Source: Collinsella sp. (GTDB lineage Bacteria > Actinomycetota > Coriobacteriia > Coriobacteriales > Coriobacteriaceae). From it: a DNA stretch of 40,363 nt. A program made the translations under genes and the position numbers. Where the stretch lies: contig JAUMOL010000025.1 of assembly GCA_031295385.1 (NCBI GenBank), forward strand, positions 1 to 40,363, read 5' to 3'. The notes beneath the pieces are model-generated. The model was given only the letters and a program-made list of their open reading frames with translations, did no database searches and had not been told where the DNA came from. Below are positions 1 to 7,703 of this stretch, piece after piece (position 1 is the first letter of the stretch; each line of letters begins with the position of its first letter).

Positions 1-216
1 GTCGCGGTCGCCGAACTTGTTCATGAGGTACTCGAGCTGCATGAGCTCGTCCCAGGTGCCGCCGACGCCCATCAGGAACACGGCGTCGTAGCCCTCGTCG
101 GCGACCTTGTCGGCGAGCGCGGTCATCTTCTTGCCGGTCTCGTAGAGCGCCTTGCCGTCCTCGAGATAGCCCTCCTGGTCGAAATGCATGATCTCGATCT
201 TCTCGGTTTCCTTCAT
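1..216 (-). CDS. SIS-domain sugar deglycase/isomerase, N-terminal part
   Basis: Only the first 72 codons lie in the window; the gene runs off the left edge. The start ATG at 216 is preceded by GGAGAG at good spacing. The visible protein begins MKETEKIEIMHF and contains VFLMGVGGTWDE, which resembles the first strand and phosphate-binding loop of SIS (sugar isomerase) domains such as FrlB/FraB-type deglycases (family knowledge). Those enzymes act on 6-phosphorylated sugar-amine adducts in the cytoplasm. It lies 60 bp downstream of a second SIS gene on the same strand, so the two are probably co-transcribed; two-subunit SIS pairs are known for Amadori-product catabolism. Substrate is not determinable here; an AgaS-like amino-sugar isomerase is an alternative. 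Confidence 0.75.
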   Translation of the reverse strand, partial: MKETEKIEIMHFDQEGYLEDGKALYETGKKMTALADKVADEGYDAVFLMGVGGTWDELMQLEYLMNKFGDRD

Positions 217-276
217 TTGTCTCTCCTTTCTGGGGTTGTTTCCACATCCCCCATGCCAACGGGCATCAAAACCCGC

Positions 277-1392
277 TTACATTCCGTAACACTCGGCCGC
301 TTTGGCCTTAAGCGCATTGACTGACTCTTCGTAGCCCTCTGCCTTGACCTCCATTTGCTTGGAGACGGCATCAAGATACGGGTGCACGTCCCATGACTTC
401 AGACGCTCGGCTATCATGGCCGCAATCGTCTGGAAGAACACAAGATTGGGAATTGCGCTGAGCAGCGGAGCCACCTGAGGCACCGCAACCTCGTGAGCCC
501 TACCCTTGGGATGGGCCGTGAGCAGCACCGTTTTTGTCGTAACGTTCGATAGCGCATCGGCGATATTCGCAAGACGCTCCGACCCCTGCGGATCGTCGAC
601 GATAAACACCAGATAGCCCGGAACGATCTGCATCTCGGGACCGTGGACGAACTCCTCGCCTTCGTGATGCATGGCAGGAATCTTGATGGTCTCGCTCAGC
701 TTGAGGGCCGCCTCTTCGGCAACGCCATAGTTGGGGCCGTTGCCGACGACCATGGCGGGCGTGTGCTCAGAAAGCTCGAGCATGTGGTCTTGAACATATG
801 CCTCGGCTGTCTCGCACATGGTGGCGTTGGCTCGAATGGCCTCGCGCAGGTCGTCAAGACGTTGGGCAACGCCCTCGACATCAATCGTTCCGCGCGCTTG
901 ACCGCCGTAGATGCCAAAGAGCACCAGGTACTCGACGAGGACCTCGACGCCCAAGGTCACAAAGTCCACCGACTCGACGCCCACGCCGTAGTCAAGAACG
1001 ATGTCAGTGTGCTCCTTGATGGGAGCCTCGACATTTGCCGTGAGCGCAACCGCAGGCATATCGTGCGCGCGCATGTAATCGAGCGCCGCAATCGTATTGG
1101 TCGAATAGCCGCTCTGAGAGACGGCGATGTTGAGCGCATGCTGCGGATAGATGTGCTCAAAATCGACGAAGGCCTCGGGCGTCACAACGGATACCTGCAT
1201 CTGCAGCGCGTCTTGCAGGTAATCGCGGGCGCAATCGGCGGCATGGCGCGACGAACCCGAAGCAACGATGCGCAGTGCGTTAAAAGAACCAGACTGGAAA
1301 ATATCAACGAGCTGCGCTACCAACTCAGACGAACGCTCGAGGTTCTCCCCCATACGCACATGGGCAAGCTGAACGTAATCGAGCATCTTCAT
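277..1392 (-). CDS. SIS-domain phosphosugar isomerase/deglycase
   Basis: A 371-residue cytoplasmic protein. I place the start at ATG 1392 (MKMLDYVQLAHVRM) because GAGGTGAGACG precedes it; an upstream in-frame start at 1431 has no ribosome site. Two SIS domains are visible. The first has IVASGSSRHAADCARDYL followed by the typical serine-rich AVSQSGYSTNT (about residues 45-115). The second has MVVGNGPNYGVAEEAALKLS and HHEGEEFVHGPEM (about 215-255), as in the isomerase half of GlmS. There is no glutaminase domain, which argues for a catabolic deglycase or isomerase (FrlB/AgaS group) rather than glucosamine-6-phosphate synthase. Downstream comes the second SIS gene; upstream are two GntR regulators that probably control it. 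Function class is firm, substrate is unknown. Confidence 0.88.
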   Translation of the reverse strand: MKMLDYVQLAHVRMGENLERSSELVAQLVDIFQSGSFNALRIVASGSSRHAADCARDYLQDALQMQVSVVTPEAFVDFEHIYPQHALNIAVSQSGYSTNTIAALDYMRAHDMPAVALTANVEAPIKEHTDIVLDYGVGVESVDFVTLGVEVLVEYLVLFGIYGGQARGTIDVEGVAQRLDDLREAIRANATMCETAEAYVQDHMLELSEHTPAMVVGNGPNYGVAEEAALKLSETIKIPAMHHEGEEFVHGPEMQIVPGYLVFIVDDPQGSERLANIADALSNVTTKTVLLTAHPKGRAHEVAVPQVAPLLSAIPNLVFFQTIAAMIAERLKSWDVHPYLDAVSKQMEVKAEGYEESVNALKAKAAECYGM

Positions 1393-1519
1393 CGTCTCAC
1401 CTCGTAACAAATCATTAGTATTTGATACCAATCACAGTTACAGGTTACGGCTTTTTGATACCTCTTTGTCGATTAATTTATCCCCATCGGCGAACGGTCG
1501 ATTTTGAGCCCTGTAAGGT

Positions 1520-1529
1520 TGTATATACA
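1520..1529. promoter_or_regulatory. Candidate GntR/UTRA operator
   Basis: The perfect 10-bp palindrome TGTATATACA, preceded by T, lies in the 193-bp gap between the SIS gene and the first gntR gene. It matches the TTGTATATACAA-like sites bound by TreR/HutC-type GntR repressors (family knowledge). The same gap has two direct copies of TTTGATACC (1421-1429 and 1454-1462), the first inside GTAT-TTG-ATAC. Binding is inferred only. Confidence 0.45.
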
Positions 1530-1585
1530 GCTGACCCAACGATCAAAACTGGTTAGTTTCCCAGCCGTTATTCACAAAATACCAG

Positions 1586-2299
1586 CTAGTACGTATAGGT
1601 GTAGCCGCCCGTATCGCCACGATTGAAGGACTTTACATACTCGATAGCCTGACCGCTCGCGTCATAGCTCACGCATTCCAAAAGCAAAACAAGATCGCCC
1701 TGTTCCAGTCCAAGGAGGCCGGCATCTCGTGCGCCCAGCGCTTCGATATCGAGCTTTTCCTGTGCCATGACTGGCTTTCGGCCCAGCATCTCATAGGTCT
1801 CGTACAAACTGAAGACCGACACGTCAATATCTTCGATGGTTGGGAACAGCAGGCAGGGAATCAGCGCCGTCTCAATCGATACGGGGCTACCGTTTATGCA
1901 GTTCAGGCGTCGAACGGAATAGAGCAGGTCGTCCTCGGCGATGCCAAACAGGTCGGCGTAATATGGCCCCGCATAACGCTTGGAACGCGCGAGAATACGG
2001 ACGGACGGCTCGCCGCCCGAAGCACGGACCGATTCACGGAAACCGACCGTGCGTTCAAAAAAAGCAGGTACTTTCTGCGCCACAAAGGCACCTTTTCCCC
2101 GAACACGGCGAATCTGCCCGCGCCGAACCAGCTCATCGACAGCGCTTCGGATGGTCAAGCGTGTCGTACCAAATTCCTCGGCAAGGTCTTTTTCGGACGG
2201 AATCATGGAACCCGTGGGATATATACCGCGCTCGATACGTTCCTCGATGCGGCGTCGAATGCGCATATAAACCGGGGTGGCATCTACTGTTTCAGCCAT
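1586..2299 (-). CDS. GntR/HutC-family transcriptional regulator (wHTH + UTRA)
   Basis: A 237-residue regulator. The N-terminal winged helix (about residues 10-75) has the GntR pattern YMRIRRRIEERI, PSEKDLAEEFGTTRLTIR and a wing RRVRGKGAFVA. The rest (about 85-235) is a UTRA ligand-binding domain, including SPVSIETALIP. UTRA domains sense small phosphosugars or related metabolites (family knowledge). The start at 2299 lies 16 nt inside the end of the preceding gntR gene and is served by AGG about six bases upstream, so the two regulators are translationally linked. It sits directly upstream of the SIS genes and probably represses them. Having two dissimilar GntR-UTRA proteins in tandem is notable. 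Confidence 0.9.
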   Translation of the reverse strand: MAETVDATPVYMRIRRRIEERIERGIYPTGSMIPSEKDLAEEFGTTRLTIRSAVDELVRRGQIRRVRGKGAFVAQKVPAFFERTVGFRESVRASGGEPSVRILARSKRYAGPYYADLFGIAEDDLLYSVRRLNCINGSPVSIETALIPCLLFPTIEDIDVSVFSLYETYEMLGRKPVMAQEKLDIEALGARDAGLLGLEQGDLVLLLECVSYDASGQAIEYVKSFNRGDTGGYTYTY

Positions 2300-3051
2300 T
2301 GTTCACCTGGCACGCTCCTCACGCCGTTCTCTTCGCCGTTATCGGCAAAGCGGAACTTTGTGGGCAAAATCACCGATTTGCAATGCTCCACAAAACGCAT
2401 GTCCTTATCAAATTCGATCGAGCTCTCATAGAACACCGGCGTTCCCTCTTCTTGCTGGAGCAGCTCGGCCTCTTCGGCGTTCAAACGCGAGATGGAGATA
2501 TGCTCACGTCCATGCTCAACACGCACGCCACCTTCTTTGAGCAAGACATCGTAAAGGCTCTCACACTCAAAATCGTGCTCGGGAAGCGCGGGGCACAGGG
2601 ACAGGTTAACGTGAGCGGTCTCGATTGACGCCGGCTCGCCCTCAATAAGTCGAACGCGCTGCATGCGGAGTAAAGGAGCGCCCACAGCCACCCCAAGCTT
2701 GTCGGCAAGCGCCTCATCCGCCTCGATGGTCCCGGTGGAAACCAGACGAGAAGAGGGGTGCAGGCCGGCAGTCCGCACAGCATCGGAAAAGTTATACGTT
2801 TCCTGGAAGATATTCAGCGGCTTGGGAGGACACACATACGTACCCGATCCGCGACGGCTCTCGAGCGTTCCACACGAGATGAGCCGCGTGATACCGGCGC
2901 GCAACGCCGTACGCGAAACGCCAATCTCTTCGCACAGCACGCGCTCAGCCGGCAGGCGATCGCCGCCGGCAAGCTGGTGGTGCTGGATATACCAAAGAAT
3001 TCCCTCAACAGCACGATCTTTGGGGGGAATTGCATAAGATTCGCCTGCCAT
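2284..3051 (-). CDS. GntR/HutC-family transcriptional regulator (wHTH + UTRA)
   Basis: A 255-residue regulator with a GntR winged helix at about residues 10-75 (RLPAERVLCEEIGVSRTALR, then SRRGSGTYV) and a UTRA domain at about 90-240 (EPASIETAHVNL). The ATG at 3051 has GGAG eight bases upstream. Its 3' end overlaps the next gntR gene by 16 nt, so they form one transcription unit, probably with the two SIS genes or divided by the 193-bp gap before them. Sequence resemblance to the second regulator is only at family level, so they may read different ligands or form a hetero-pair. The ligand is not predictable; an Amadori product or amino-sugar phosphate would fit the neighbours. Confidence 0.9.
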   Translation of the reverse strand: MAGESYAIPPKDRAVEGILWYIQHHQLAGGDRLPAERVLCEEIGVSRTALRAGITRLISCGTLESRRGSGTYVCPPKPLNIFQETYNFSDAVRTAGLHPSSRLVSTGTIEADEALADKLGVAVGAPLLRMQRVRLIEGEPASIETAHVNLSLCPALPEHDFECESLYDVLLKEGGVRVEHGREHISISRLNAEEAELLQQEEGTPVFYESSIEFDKDMRFVEHCKSVILPTKFRFADNGEENGVRSVPGEQWLKQ

Positions 3052-3089
3052 TGCACAGACTCCTCATTCAGAAACGTATGCCGCCAAAA

Positions 3090-3578
3090 TTAGACCAGCC
3101 CTCCCATGGCATCAAATTCGGCCTTGATCTTCTCGGCAACATTCCGATACGACTTATATAGACTTGAATCGCGTTTGACTTCGTCGGTCATAACGGGAAT
3201 CTCTAATTTGGAAACCTCGTCTTTTCCCGTCTGAACCGCCACAACAACGCCCATACCAAGACACATATTACGCTTGGCAGCGTTTATTTTCGCCGCCTTG
3301 GCAGGATTTGCCAGGATACGCTGGGCAAATTCCTGTTTTGAGACCACTTCCTCGGCCTCCGGATCGCCCGCCTCGGCCACTTCGCACTGCAACACGTCCG
3401 CATAGTCAAAAATCTTCGGCTCGCCGCCGCGCTGATGCACGGCCCACTTGCGACGCGTGGCATCCTGGTAGATAGCCGGCAAAAACGTAAACCGCGGCGG
3501 GTCCAAAATCGTATCCGTGATGGTAAACACGCTGGGGTCAAAGGCATCCTGCGGGTTTTTCTTCTTGAACAGCCCCAT
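3090..3578 (-). CDS. Conserved-looking hypothetical protein
   Basis: 162 residues from ATG 3578, chosen because GGGAGG lies five bases upstream; an extension to 3611 lacks a ribosome site. The protein starts MGLFKKKNPQDAF, a basic N-terminus without a signal peptide, and contains a beta-rich middle (residues about 30-75, ending KIFDYADVLQCEV) and an alanine/lysine-rich helix (NPAKAAKINAAKRNMCLGMG). No catalytic motif is recognised. The pattern of a short charged N-terminus plus a PH- or SHOCT-like domain is only a guess. Codon use matches neighbouring housekeeping genes, so it is probably real. It stands alone between the gntR pair and the LacI gene. Confidence 0.65.
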   Translation of the reverse strand: MGLFKKKNPQDAFDPSVFTITDTILDPPRFTFLPAIYQDATRRKWAVHQRGGEPKIFDYADVLQCEVAEAGDPEAEEVVSKQEFAQRILANPAKAAKINAAKRNMCLGMGVVVAVQTGKDEVSKLEIPVMTDEVKRDSSLYKSYRNVAEKIKAEFDAMGGLV

Positions 3579-3699
3579 ATCAGCCTCCCGTACTAGCATT
3601 AAACAACTCAAGCCGAATATAGCACCAATTTCAAGCCGCTGCCTTACCCTATCGGTGCGCGGCGTCTATGGCTCGCCCAGCGGAAGAGTTTACGGACGA

Positions 3700-3772
3700 G
3701 GGCCGGGGTGTCTGCTTTGTTTTGAGAAGTGGGCTCCGCGAACTTCTCAAAACAAAGCAGACACCCCGGCCC
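3700..3772. repeat. Perfect 31-bp inverted repeat (long hairpin)
   Basis: The arms 3700-3730 and 3742-3772 are exact reverse complements around an 11-nt loop (GGGCTCCGCGA). The structure lies in a 248-bp gap downstream of the LacI gene (which runs on the minus strand) and upstream of the 3090-3578 gene. There is no T-run, so it is not an ordinary intrinsic terminator. It lacks the conserved core of the elements at 6080, 35505 and 40264. The rest of the gap, apart from A/T-rich start-proximal sequence, holds nothing I recognise. Confidence 0.9.
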
Positions 3773-3826
3773 CGCCGGCAAATAGCGGACACTCCGCATG
3801 CAATCTATGCAAACAAACAAGTGCGC

Positions 3827-4855
3827 TTAGCTATATTCGGTAAGGTCAAGCACGCTGCCCTTCACGATAAGCGCCGGCTCCAGAACGACCTCTTCGGCAC
3901 GTCTACCGCCCCTACCGGCAAGACGCTTGGACATGCAGCCAAAAGCGTGCTCCGCGAGGACACCAGGATCCTGCTCAATCGCGGTCAGCGCCGGCTCAAA
4001 GAGAACGTCGGCGGCCGAGTTGTCGTAACTCACCACCGAGATATCGCCCGGGATGCCCTTCCCCATCTCGTGCAAGCGCTTGAGCAAGCCGAGGGCAATG
4101 TTATCCGAGCTTGCGAACACGGCGGTGGCATCGGTTGCAAGCACAGCCTCCGAGGCCTCGTAGGCGCTCGGGATGTAATATTCGCTCTCAAACTCCAAAC
4201 GTGCGTCGATAGGCAGGCCAACCTCGCGCAGCGCGCGCTCATAGCCGGCAAGTCGCTTACGCCCCGTATTGGAACGGCGCGCGTTAACCAAGCAGGCAAT
4301 GCGACGGTGGCCCTGCTCGATCAGATAGCGGGTGGCCATGTAGCCACCCATCTCGTGGTCGAACATCACCTTGTCGCACTCGAGCCCCTCAATGGCACGG
4401 TCGACCATCACGGCAGGGATAGGCAGATGGCTGACCTCCTCGCGCAGGGCACGGTCGTCCGAGAACTCGTCGCCTACCACCAGGAAGACACCATCGACGC
4501 CGCGCGTCACCAGTTGGCGCAGCAGTTCCAAATCGTCATCGGCGCTTCCACCCGAGCTGGTAATAAAGAGCGCGTAACCGTCCTCGCGGCAGCGCTTTTC
4601 CAAGCTACCGGCAAGCGAGGCAAAAAAGCGACTCTCGATATTGGGAACGATAAGGCCCAGTGTGCGCGACTCGCGCATGACCAGGCTGCGCGCGATCTGG
4701 TTAGGAACATAGTGGTTGCGCGCCGCGACCTCCTTGATGCGCTTGCGGTTTTCTTCCGAGATGCGACAGGGCCGATTATTGAGAACAAGCGAGACCGACG
4801 AAGGGGAAAGCCCCACCTCCTGGGCGATCTGCTTGAGGGTGACTTTGTTGGCCAT
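3827..4855 (-). CDS. LacI-family transcriptional regulator
   Basis: 342 residues from ATG 4855, preceded by GGAAGGAGCGAG; the longer open frame upstream is non-coding leader overlapping the murB promoter region. The N-terminal helix-turn-helix is classic LacI: VTLKQIAQEVGLSPSSVSLV followed by the hinge helix NQIARSLVMR at about residues 5-60. The remainder is a periplasmic-binding-like sugar sensor (TLGLIVPNIESRFFA, GHRRIACLVN, VFASSDNIALGLL, ISVVSYDNS). Such proteins bind palindromic operators and release on binding a sugar or phosphosugar (family knowledge). It is transcribed divergently from murB with a 183-bp gap. No sugar operon adjoins it, so it may act on distant genes such as the glucan module in this window. 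Confidence 0.93.
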   Translation of the reverse strand: MANKVTLKQIAQEVGLSPSSVSLVLNNRPCRISEENRKRIKEVAARNHYVPNQIARSLVMRESRTLGLIVPNIESRFFASLAGSLEKRCREDGYALFITSSGGSADDDLELLRQLVTRGVDGVFLVVGDEFSDDRALREEVSHLPIPAVMVDRAIEGLECDKVMFDHEMGGYMATRYLIEQGHRRIACLVNARRSNTGRKRLAGYERALREVGLPIDARLEFESEYYIPSAYEASEAVLATDATAVFASSDNIALGLLKRLHEMGKGIPGDISVVSYDNSAADVLFEPALTAIEQDPGVLAEHAFGCMSKRLAGRGGRRAEEVVLEPALIVKGSVLDLTEYS

Positions 4856-5038
4856 CTCGCTCCTTCCGGGTTTACGCGCAATCTCTTGAAAGTATAGCGA
4901 CTGCCCATCTACCTCGGTGATAAACACTTTACCAATCCGGTGGACGGCTGTTTTATCGCCGCCAGCGCACCAAATCCGTCCAGGTGGGGTATATTGCAAT
5001 CGATTGATGACAACAACCACCAAAAGGCGGATATTCGT

Positions 5039-6001
5039 ATGCACGAGAACGACTTTTTTAACGAGGACCTGCTGTGCGCGCTTGCTGGCGTTGCCGGCGA
5101 GGACAACGTGCTGATGAGCGAGCCCATGCGCGAGCACACCACGTTTAAGATCGGCGGCCCGGCCGACGTCTTTGTCACGCCCGATACCGAGCAGGGCCTC
5201 GTCGCCACGCTCGATACCTGCTATCGCTGCGATCTGCCCCTCACCATCGTGGGCAACGGCTCCGACCTACTCGTCGGCGACAAGGGCATCCGCGGCGTCG
5301 TCGTAGCGCTGGGCGAAGGTCTCTCCAACATCACCGTCAACGGCACGCACGTCACGGCGGCAGCCGGCGCCTTGCTTTCCGATGTCGCCGCGGCGGCAGC
5401 CGAGGCCGGCCTCACCGGCATGGAGCCCATCTCGGGCATCCCCGGATCGGTCGGCGGCGTCTGCTACATGAACGCCGGTGCCTACGGTGCCTGCATGGCC
5501 GATGTGCTGGAGTCCGTGCGCGTCTACAAACCCGCTCGCCAGCTCGACGACGGCACCCGCGGCAGCGGCAATATCATTGAGTTCGATGTCGATGAGCTCA
5601 ACCTGGGCTATCGCAAGAGCCGCATTGCCGACGACGGCTTCATCGTGCTTTCGGCCACCTTCAATCTCGCTCCGGGCAACGCCGCGATGATCAAGGCCGA
5701 CATGGACGACTACCGCCAGCGCCGCGAGGACAAGCAGCCGCTCGACATGCCGAGTGCCGGCTCCACTTTCAAGCGCCCCGAGGGTTACTTTGCCGGCAAA
5801 CTCATCATGGATGCCGGCCTGCGCGGCCACGCCGTCGGCGGCGCCCAGGTAAGCGAAAAACACTGCGGCTTCATCGTCAACGCCGACCACGCCACCGCCG
5901 CCGATGTCGACGAACTCATCCGCCACATCCAGGCAACCGTCAAAGACCAATTCAACGTAGACCTAGAACCCGAAGTCCACCGAGTAGGCGAATTTTTATA
6001 A
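5039..6001 (+). CDS. murB: UDP-N-acetylenolpyruvoylglucosamine reductase MurB
   Basis: 320 residues, the size of MurB. It reduces UDP-GlcNAc-enolpyruvate to UDP-MurNAc with NADPH and FAD, the second committed step of peptidoglycan synthesis in the cytoplasm. Start ATG 5039 (MHENDFFNEDLL) is chosen for the AGGCGG eight bases upstream. FAD-binding residues are in TTFKIGGPADVFVTP (about 29-43), GNGSDLLVGDKGIRGVVVAL (about 68-87) and GSVGGVCYMNAGAYG (about 137-151). The catalytic serine segment is AGSTFKRPEGYFAGKLI (about 239-255). The C-terminal domain carries GGAQVSEKHCGFIVN. The loop layout looks like the shorter type II enzyme of Gram-positives. A terminator follows immediately. Confidence 0.96.
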   Translation: MHENDFFNEDLLCALAGVAGEDNVLMSEPMREHTTFKIGGPADVFVTPDTEQGLVATLDTCYRCDLPLTIVGNGSDLLVGDKGIRGVVVALGEGLSNITVNGTHVTAAAGALLSDVAAAAAEAGLTGMEPISGIPGSVGGVCYMNAGAYGACMADVLESVRVYKPARQLDDGTRGSGNIIEFDVDELNLGYRKSRIADDGFIVLSATFNLAPGNAAMIKADMDDYRQRREDKQPLDMPSAGSTFKRPEGYFAGKLIMDAGLRGHAVGGAQVSEKHCGFIVNADHATAADVDELIRHIQATVKDQFNVDLEPEVHRVGEFL

Positions 6002-6006
6002 AAAAG

Positions 6007-6026
6007 AAGGCCCCGAAAGGGGCCTT
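6007..6026 (+). terminator. Intrinsic terminator after murB
   Basis: AAGGCCCC and GGGGCCTT form an 8-bp stem closed by a GAAA tetraloop. It begins six bases after the murB stop. An A-run precedes it, so on the minus strand it also looks like a terminator; it may act in both directions between convergent genes. Confidence 0.75.
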
Positions 6027-6079
6027 CGCCATATTTATTCAGATAACCCAGTCCGGCGTGTGACGTATTGGACCCGAGA

Positions 6080-6210
6080 GGTCCGTGGCTGCCCGAAAGG
6101 CATTAGGTTGATCGCGAGTTCCGCACGAGCCGGAGAGCACTTAATGTGCTCTCCGTGCGAGCAGGACTGTCCGAGCAGGCAACCTAATGCCTTTCGGGCA
6201 GCCACGGACC
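6080..6210. repeat. Palindromic element with conserved core (copy A)
   Basis: Outer arms 6080-6110 and 6180-6210 are perfect 31-bp inverted repeats. They enclose a 69-nt core (6111-6179) that is nearly identical to the core at 35539-35607 and to the partial copy at 40305-40363. The core starts ATCGCGAGTTCCGCACGA, has a 9-bp hairpin capped by TTAAT, and ends GCAGGACTGT..GAGCAGG. The arms share no sequence with those of the other copies apart from the AGGTT/AACCT next to the core. It lies between the convergent murB and cell-wall hydrolase genes. Function unknown. Confidence 0.9.
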
Positions 6211-6229
6211 AACTTACTTCAAACCACCG

Positions 6230-7435
6230 TTACGACAGCGCAATACCGCCGAGCCAGCCCCAGCGCACGCCAGAGCCAGTGCCATAGAAGCTAATAAACG
6301 AATCGAGCGACTTCGATGTAATGGCGCCCTCGTTGCTCATAACGATGCCGCCGCCAACGTAGATACCCACATGACCGTAGATAAGGCCCGGAGCACCCGT
6401 GCCGCTGTGCGAGGAATCGGCCACGATCATGCCCACCTGCAGCGCCGAGCGGTCGGAGCTATAGCACCAGGCGTTAAACATGTCGCACGCATTGCCGCCA
6501 AAGTAGCCAACGCCGGCGTTACGGAAGACATTGGTGACCCACGCCGCGCACCAGTTCTGACCCGGCGAAGGCGTGGAGTAGCACGCGTTGACGACAGCCT
6601 GCTGCTTGCCCGAGCCGGCATTCTGCTGCGGAGTTCCGGGCGCGTACGATCCACCACCCGAGCTCGAACCACCCGAGTAGGAATTGTTCTTGTTCGCGGC
6701 AGCCGCGGCAGCGGCAGCCTTCCTAGCGGCCTCCTCAGCCTGGGCAGCAGCGAGGATCTCGGAATCGCGCTGAGCCATGAGCTCCTTGACGTCGTCGGAA
6801 AGACCGTTCAGCACGGTCTGGACTTCTTGCTGCTTGGCCTGCATGTCCTGCATCTGGGCAGTCTGCTGGTCCTTGAGCTTCTCTAAGTCGGCCTTCTGCG
6901 ACTCGAGCTCGGTCTTTTGCGCATCGAGCTCTTCCTGGATGGTCTGAATGTCCTCGATGGCGTCGCGGTCGCTCTTGTTGATCTTCTCAACGTAATGCGC
7001 GTTGGCGACGAGTTCCTCAAACGAGCCAGAGGCCAGCAGCAGCGACAGGATGTTCGTGCCGCCGGACTTGTAGCTGGCGGCCACGCGATCGGAAAGGTCG
7101 TTGCGCTTCTTCTTGAGCTCGGCCTTCTTTTCATCGATCTGGGCCTGCGTGTCGTCAATCTTGCCCTGGACATTCTCGATGTCGTTGAGGGTCTGGGCAT
7201 TCTTGTTGGCCAGCGCCGCATACTCATTTGCGATGCTGTCGAGCTGGGCCTGAACCTCGTCGAGCTGGGCCTGGGCGGCATTCAGTTTATCGGTGGTTTC
7301 TTTGGAAGCCTCCGCCGCATGGGCGCGAGCGGGCAGGCCAAAAAGAACTGCCGCAGAAGCGGCGCCGAAAAGAGCCTTAAGGGCAGTGCGGCGCGAAAGC
7401 TCCTGCGTAAAGATGGAATCGTTGTTTGGTGACAT
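6230..7435 (-). CDS. Secreted coiled-coil NlpC/P60- or CHAP-like peptidoglycan hydrolase
   Basis: 401 residues. The N-terminus has a twin-arginine-like signal (SRRTALKALFGAASAAV, then LPARAHA with likely cleavage near residue 41). A long coiled coil follows (about 45-230, rich in QLDEVQAQLD, KAELKKKRNDL), as in PcsB/CwlO-type hydrolases where it mediates FtsEX regulation (family knowledge). After an alanine-rich and Ser/Gly linker (about 230-275) comes a cysteine-peptidase-like domain with SPGQNWCAAWVTNVF (candidate nucleophile Cys near residue 300) and YGHVGIYVGGG (candidate His). It probably cleaves peptidoglycan at division. Start ATG 7435 has GGAG five bases upstream. The gene is convergent with murB and divergent from galE. 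Confidence 0.85.
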   Translation of the reverse strand: MSPNNDSIFTQELSRRTALKALFGAASAAVLFGLPARAHAAEASKETTDKLNAAQAQLDEVQAQLDSIANEYAALANKNAQTLNDIENVQGKIDDTQAQIDEKKAELKKKRNDLSDRVAASYKSGGTNILSLLLASGSFEELVANAHYVEKINKSDRDAIEDIQTIQEELDAQKTELESQKADLEKLKDQQTAQMQDMQAKQQEVQTVLNGLSDDVKELMAQRDSEILAAAQAEEAARKAAAAAAAANKNNSYSGGSSSGGGSYAPGTPQQNAGSGKQQAVVNACYSTPSPGQNWCAAWVTNVFRNAGVGYFGGNACDMFNAWCYSSDRSALQVGMIVADSSHSGTGAPGLIYGHVGIYVGGGIVMSNEGAITSKSLDSFISFYGTGSGVRWGWLGGIALS

Positions 7436-7703
7436 ATGTACTCCGTTACATGCTTATTTATATGTCGCTCAACTCAAACATATTAACGCACATCGCGCTT
7501 GTCCCAACTATTTCCACGAACGGCTGGAAAAGCATGGTCAGCGGCTCGCAAATACGCCCCGCGCCAAAGGTAAGGATTATGCAAATAACACCCTATGAGT
7601 ACGTTAACATCAATCCTCTGGTTTTCCTTCCCCGCGTGTTTTGGGCGCCCCCAGCTGCGCTATACTCCCCTCAAGAAGTGTTCCTGATTCGATAGGAGAC
7701 TAC

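Noticed and set aside
6080..6210. Ordinary bidirectional terminator
   Set aside because: murB already has its own terminator at 6007-6026, arms of 31 bp enclose 69 nt of conserved sequence, and no T-run follows the arms.
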